Positions 62,916-64,000 of a stretch of 64,000 nt of DNA are shown in pieces. The stretch lies in NCBI RefSeq assembly GCF_902806685.2, contig NC_048546.1, positions 5,146,001-5,210,000 of the forward strand. Direction: 5' to 3'. The notes under the pieces were generated by a model, which did not search any database, was not told the DNA's origin, and saw only the letters and a list, made by a program, of their open reading frames with translations. How positions within the stretch are numbered: the first letter of the stretch is position 1; every line of letters starts with the position of its first letter. Position numbers and translations under genes: made by a program. This DNA comes from Maniola hyperantus. Its lineage: Eukaryota > Arthropoda > Insecta > Lepidoptera > Nymphalidae.

Positions 62916-63850
62916 GATATAAGAGAATGGCGTGTATGATTTTCTGTACCTAGCAAATCTGTAAAATAGCTCCACACTTACCTACCTAAGTATATCATGT
63001 AGAATAGGTATAACATAGTATGGGTAAGTTCTAGTCAATAAATTATAGTGTCTAATGCCCTTTTAGTGTTTAGTGCACAGAGAGATCACTCAGACAGATT
63101 GACGGCGACCGATGTAGAATTTATGTGACGTTACTCTAGCCTGTAAACTGTCTAATCACGTGTGGGTAGACTAGGTACAGCTAGGTTATGTATATAAAAT
63201 AAATATACATAATTCATTGTCTAAGGGAGATTAGAGCTATCTTGAGCTATCATTTTTTATTCACGGTGTACCTACGCAGAACGCTGGCAAAAACGAAGAC
63301 AGGTGATAGTAGGTACTGATGATTACTGATAATATACCACAAAAAAAACGCGAAAAATAACTATTAAAAAACCTATATTTTGTAAAAATTCGCGATATAT
63401 TGCTAATAAAACATCTAACTGACGCTAGAGGTCAACGATCGTTGCGTAACTAGGCCACTCGGAGGCAATGCTGTGTCTGTGAGATTTTTTTTAATATTTT
63501 CTTCGAAATAGTACCTAGGTATTAGAAATCACGTCATACATTGCCAGAGTACCGTGACAACCCCCTGCCAGACACCCTTAAAGTTTAATAAACTGTTAAA
63601 GTGGTAGCATAGGTTCTATAGGTTATATTGTTACTGTGATGGAAGCTTCATTGATCAAGTTAACACAAATTAAGCGCCAGCATATGTCTAATTAAACGTG
63701 TCAAACACGAGCTAGCAGCGCGTGACGCGATTAGGTGATACGTGACAACGACAAAGGCAGCGCCATATTGTGTATGAGTGCCGACTAACTAACTAAACAG
63801 AAAATAATTTATTTAAACCAATAAATCAACTAAAATTAATTATTAGGAAC
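62916..63850. other. Unassigned DNA
   Basis: 63549-63576 (GTGACAACCCCCTGCCAGAC then 'accctta') is the reverse of the core of the MITE at 12393-12652, probably a fragment of that family. Nothing else is recognised. Confidence 0.4.
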
Positions 63851-64000
63851 TAGATGATGAACGCGAATTCGTCTGAGTGGATTTAGATGTTTAAAAATCC
63901 CGTGGGAACTCTTTGATTTTCCGAGATCAAAAGTAGCCTATGTCCTTCCTCGGGATGCAAGCTATCTCTATACCAAATTTCATCAATATCGGTTAAACGG
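63851..64000 (-). mobile_element. Helitron-like element running off the window
   Basis: CTAG at 63851-63854, 'atgatgaacgcgaattcgtc', 'aaatcccgtgggaactcttt', 'ggatgcaagctatctctata' and 'catcaatatcggttaaacgg'. The 5' end is beyond the window. Confidence 0.8.

Noticed and set aside
1..64000. CRISPR arrays, prophage or operon-like structures
   Set aside because: Introns, SINEs, Helitrons and Pol III genes show a eukaryotic chromosome; short tandem repeats here are microsatellites.
1..64000. Endogenous viral genes or intact transposase
   Set aside because: No frame over 170 codons and no viral or transposase motifs were seen on either strand.

Overview
The window looks like nuclear DNA of a moth or butterfly (ditrysian Lepidoptera). 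It is AT-rich and has almost no coding sequence. It is packed with repeats typical of that order: short Helitrons ending in CTAG, tRNA-derived SINEs with (GAT)n or A-rich tails, 3' scraps of RTE-like and other LINEs, many palindromic MITEs, and scattered GTAGGTACCTAC motifs. The species cannot be named from the sequence.

The one clear protein-coding locus is on the + strand at about 20.9-21.5 kb. Two consecutive exons encode the C-terminal half of an FGF8-type fibroblast growth factor, the group that includes Drosophila thisbe and pyramus. They are followed by a stop codon, a basic tail and a repeat-poor region that is probably the 3' UTR, to about 22.97 kb. The exons encoding the secretion signal and the N-terminal part of the beta-trefoil were not found and may lie before the window. 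Three RNA polymerase III genes, all on the - strand, lie further right: tRNA-Phe(GAA) at 43.4 kb, a full-length 5S rRNA at 51.2 kb and tRNA-Met(CAU) at 52.0 kb. Two weak + strand exon candidates (44.36 and 60.33 kb) have good splice sites and compatible phase but no recognised product.

Layout. 0-20 kb: Helitrons, including an abutting pair and a 225-bp tandem duplication; a hAT-type MITE with an exact 8-bp target duplication and a SINE inside it; an (AC)n microsatellite; several MITE families. 20-23 kb: FGF gene end. 23-43 kb: SINE and LINE fragments, more MITEs, and AT-rich DNA with nothing recognisable. 43-53 kb: the Pol III genes, a TA-flanked transposon holding an RTE fragment, and a 1.7-kb inverted pair of Helitrons whose arms look identical apart from indels. 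53-64 kb: mostly repeat-poor AT-rich DNA with scattered MITEs and Helitrons.

No intact transposase, reverse transcriptase or Rep/helicase frame is present, so all mobile DNA here is non-autonomous or truncated. All comparisons between copies were made by eye.
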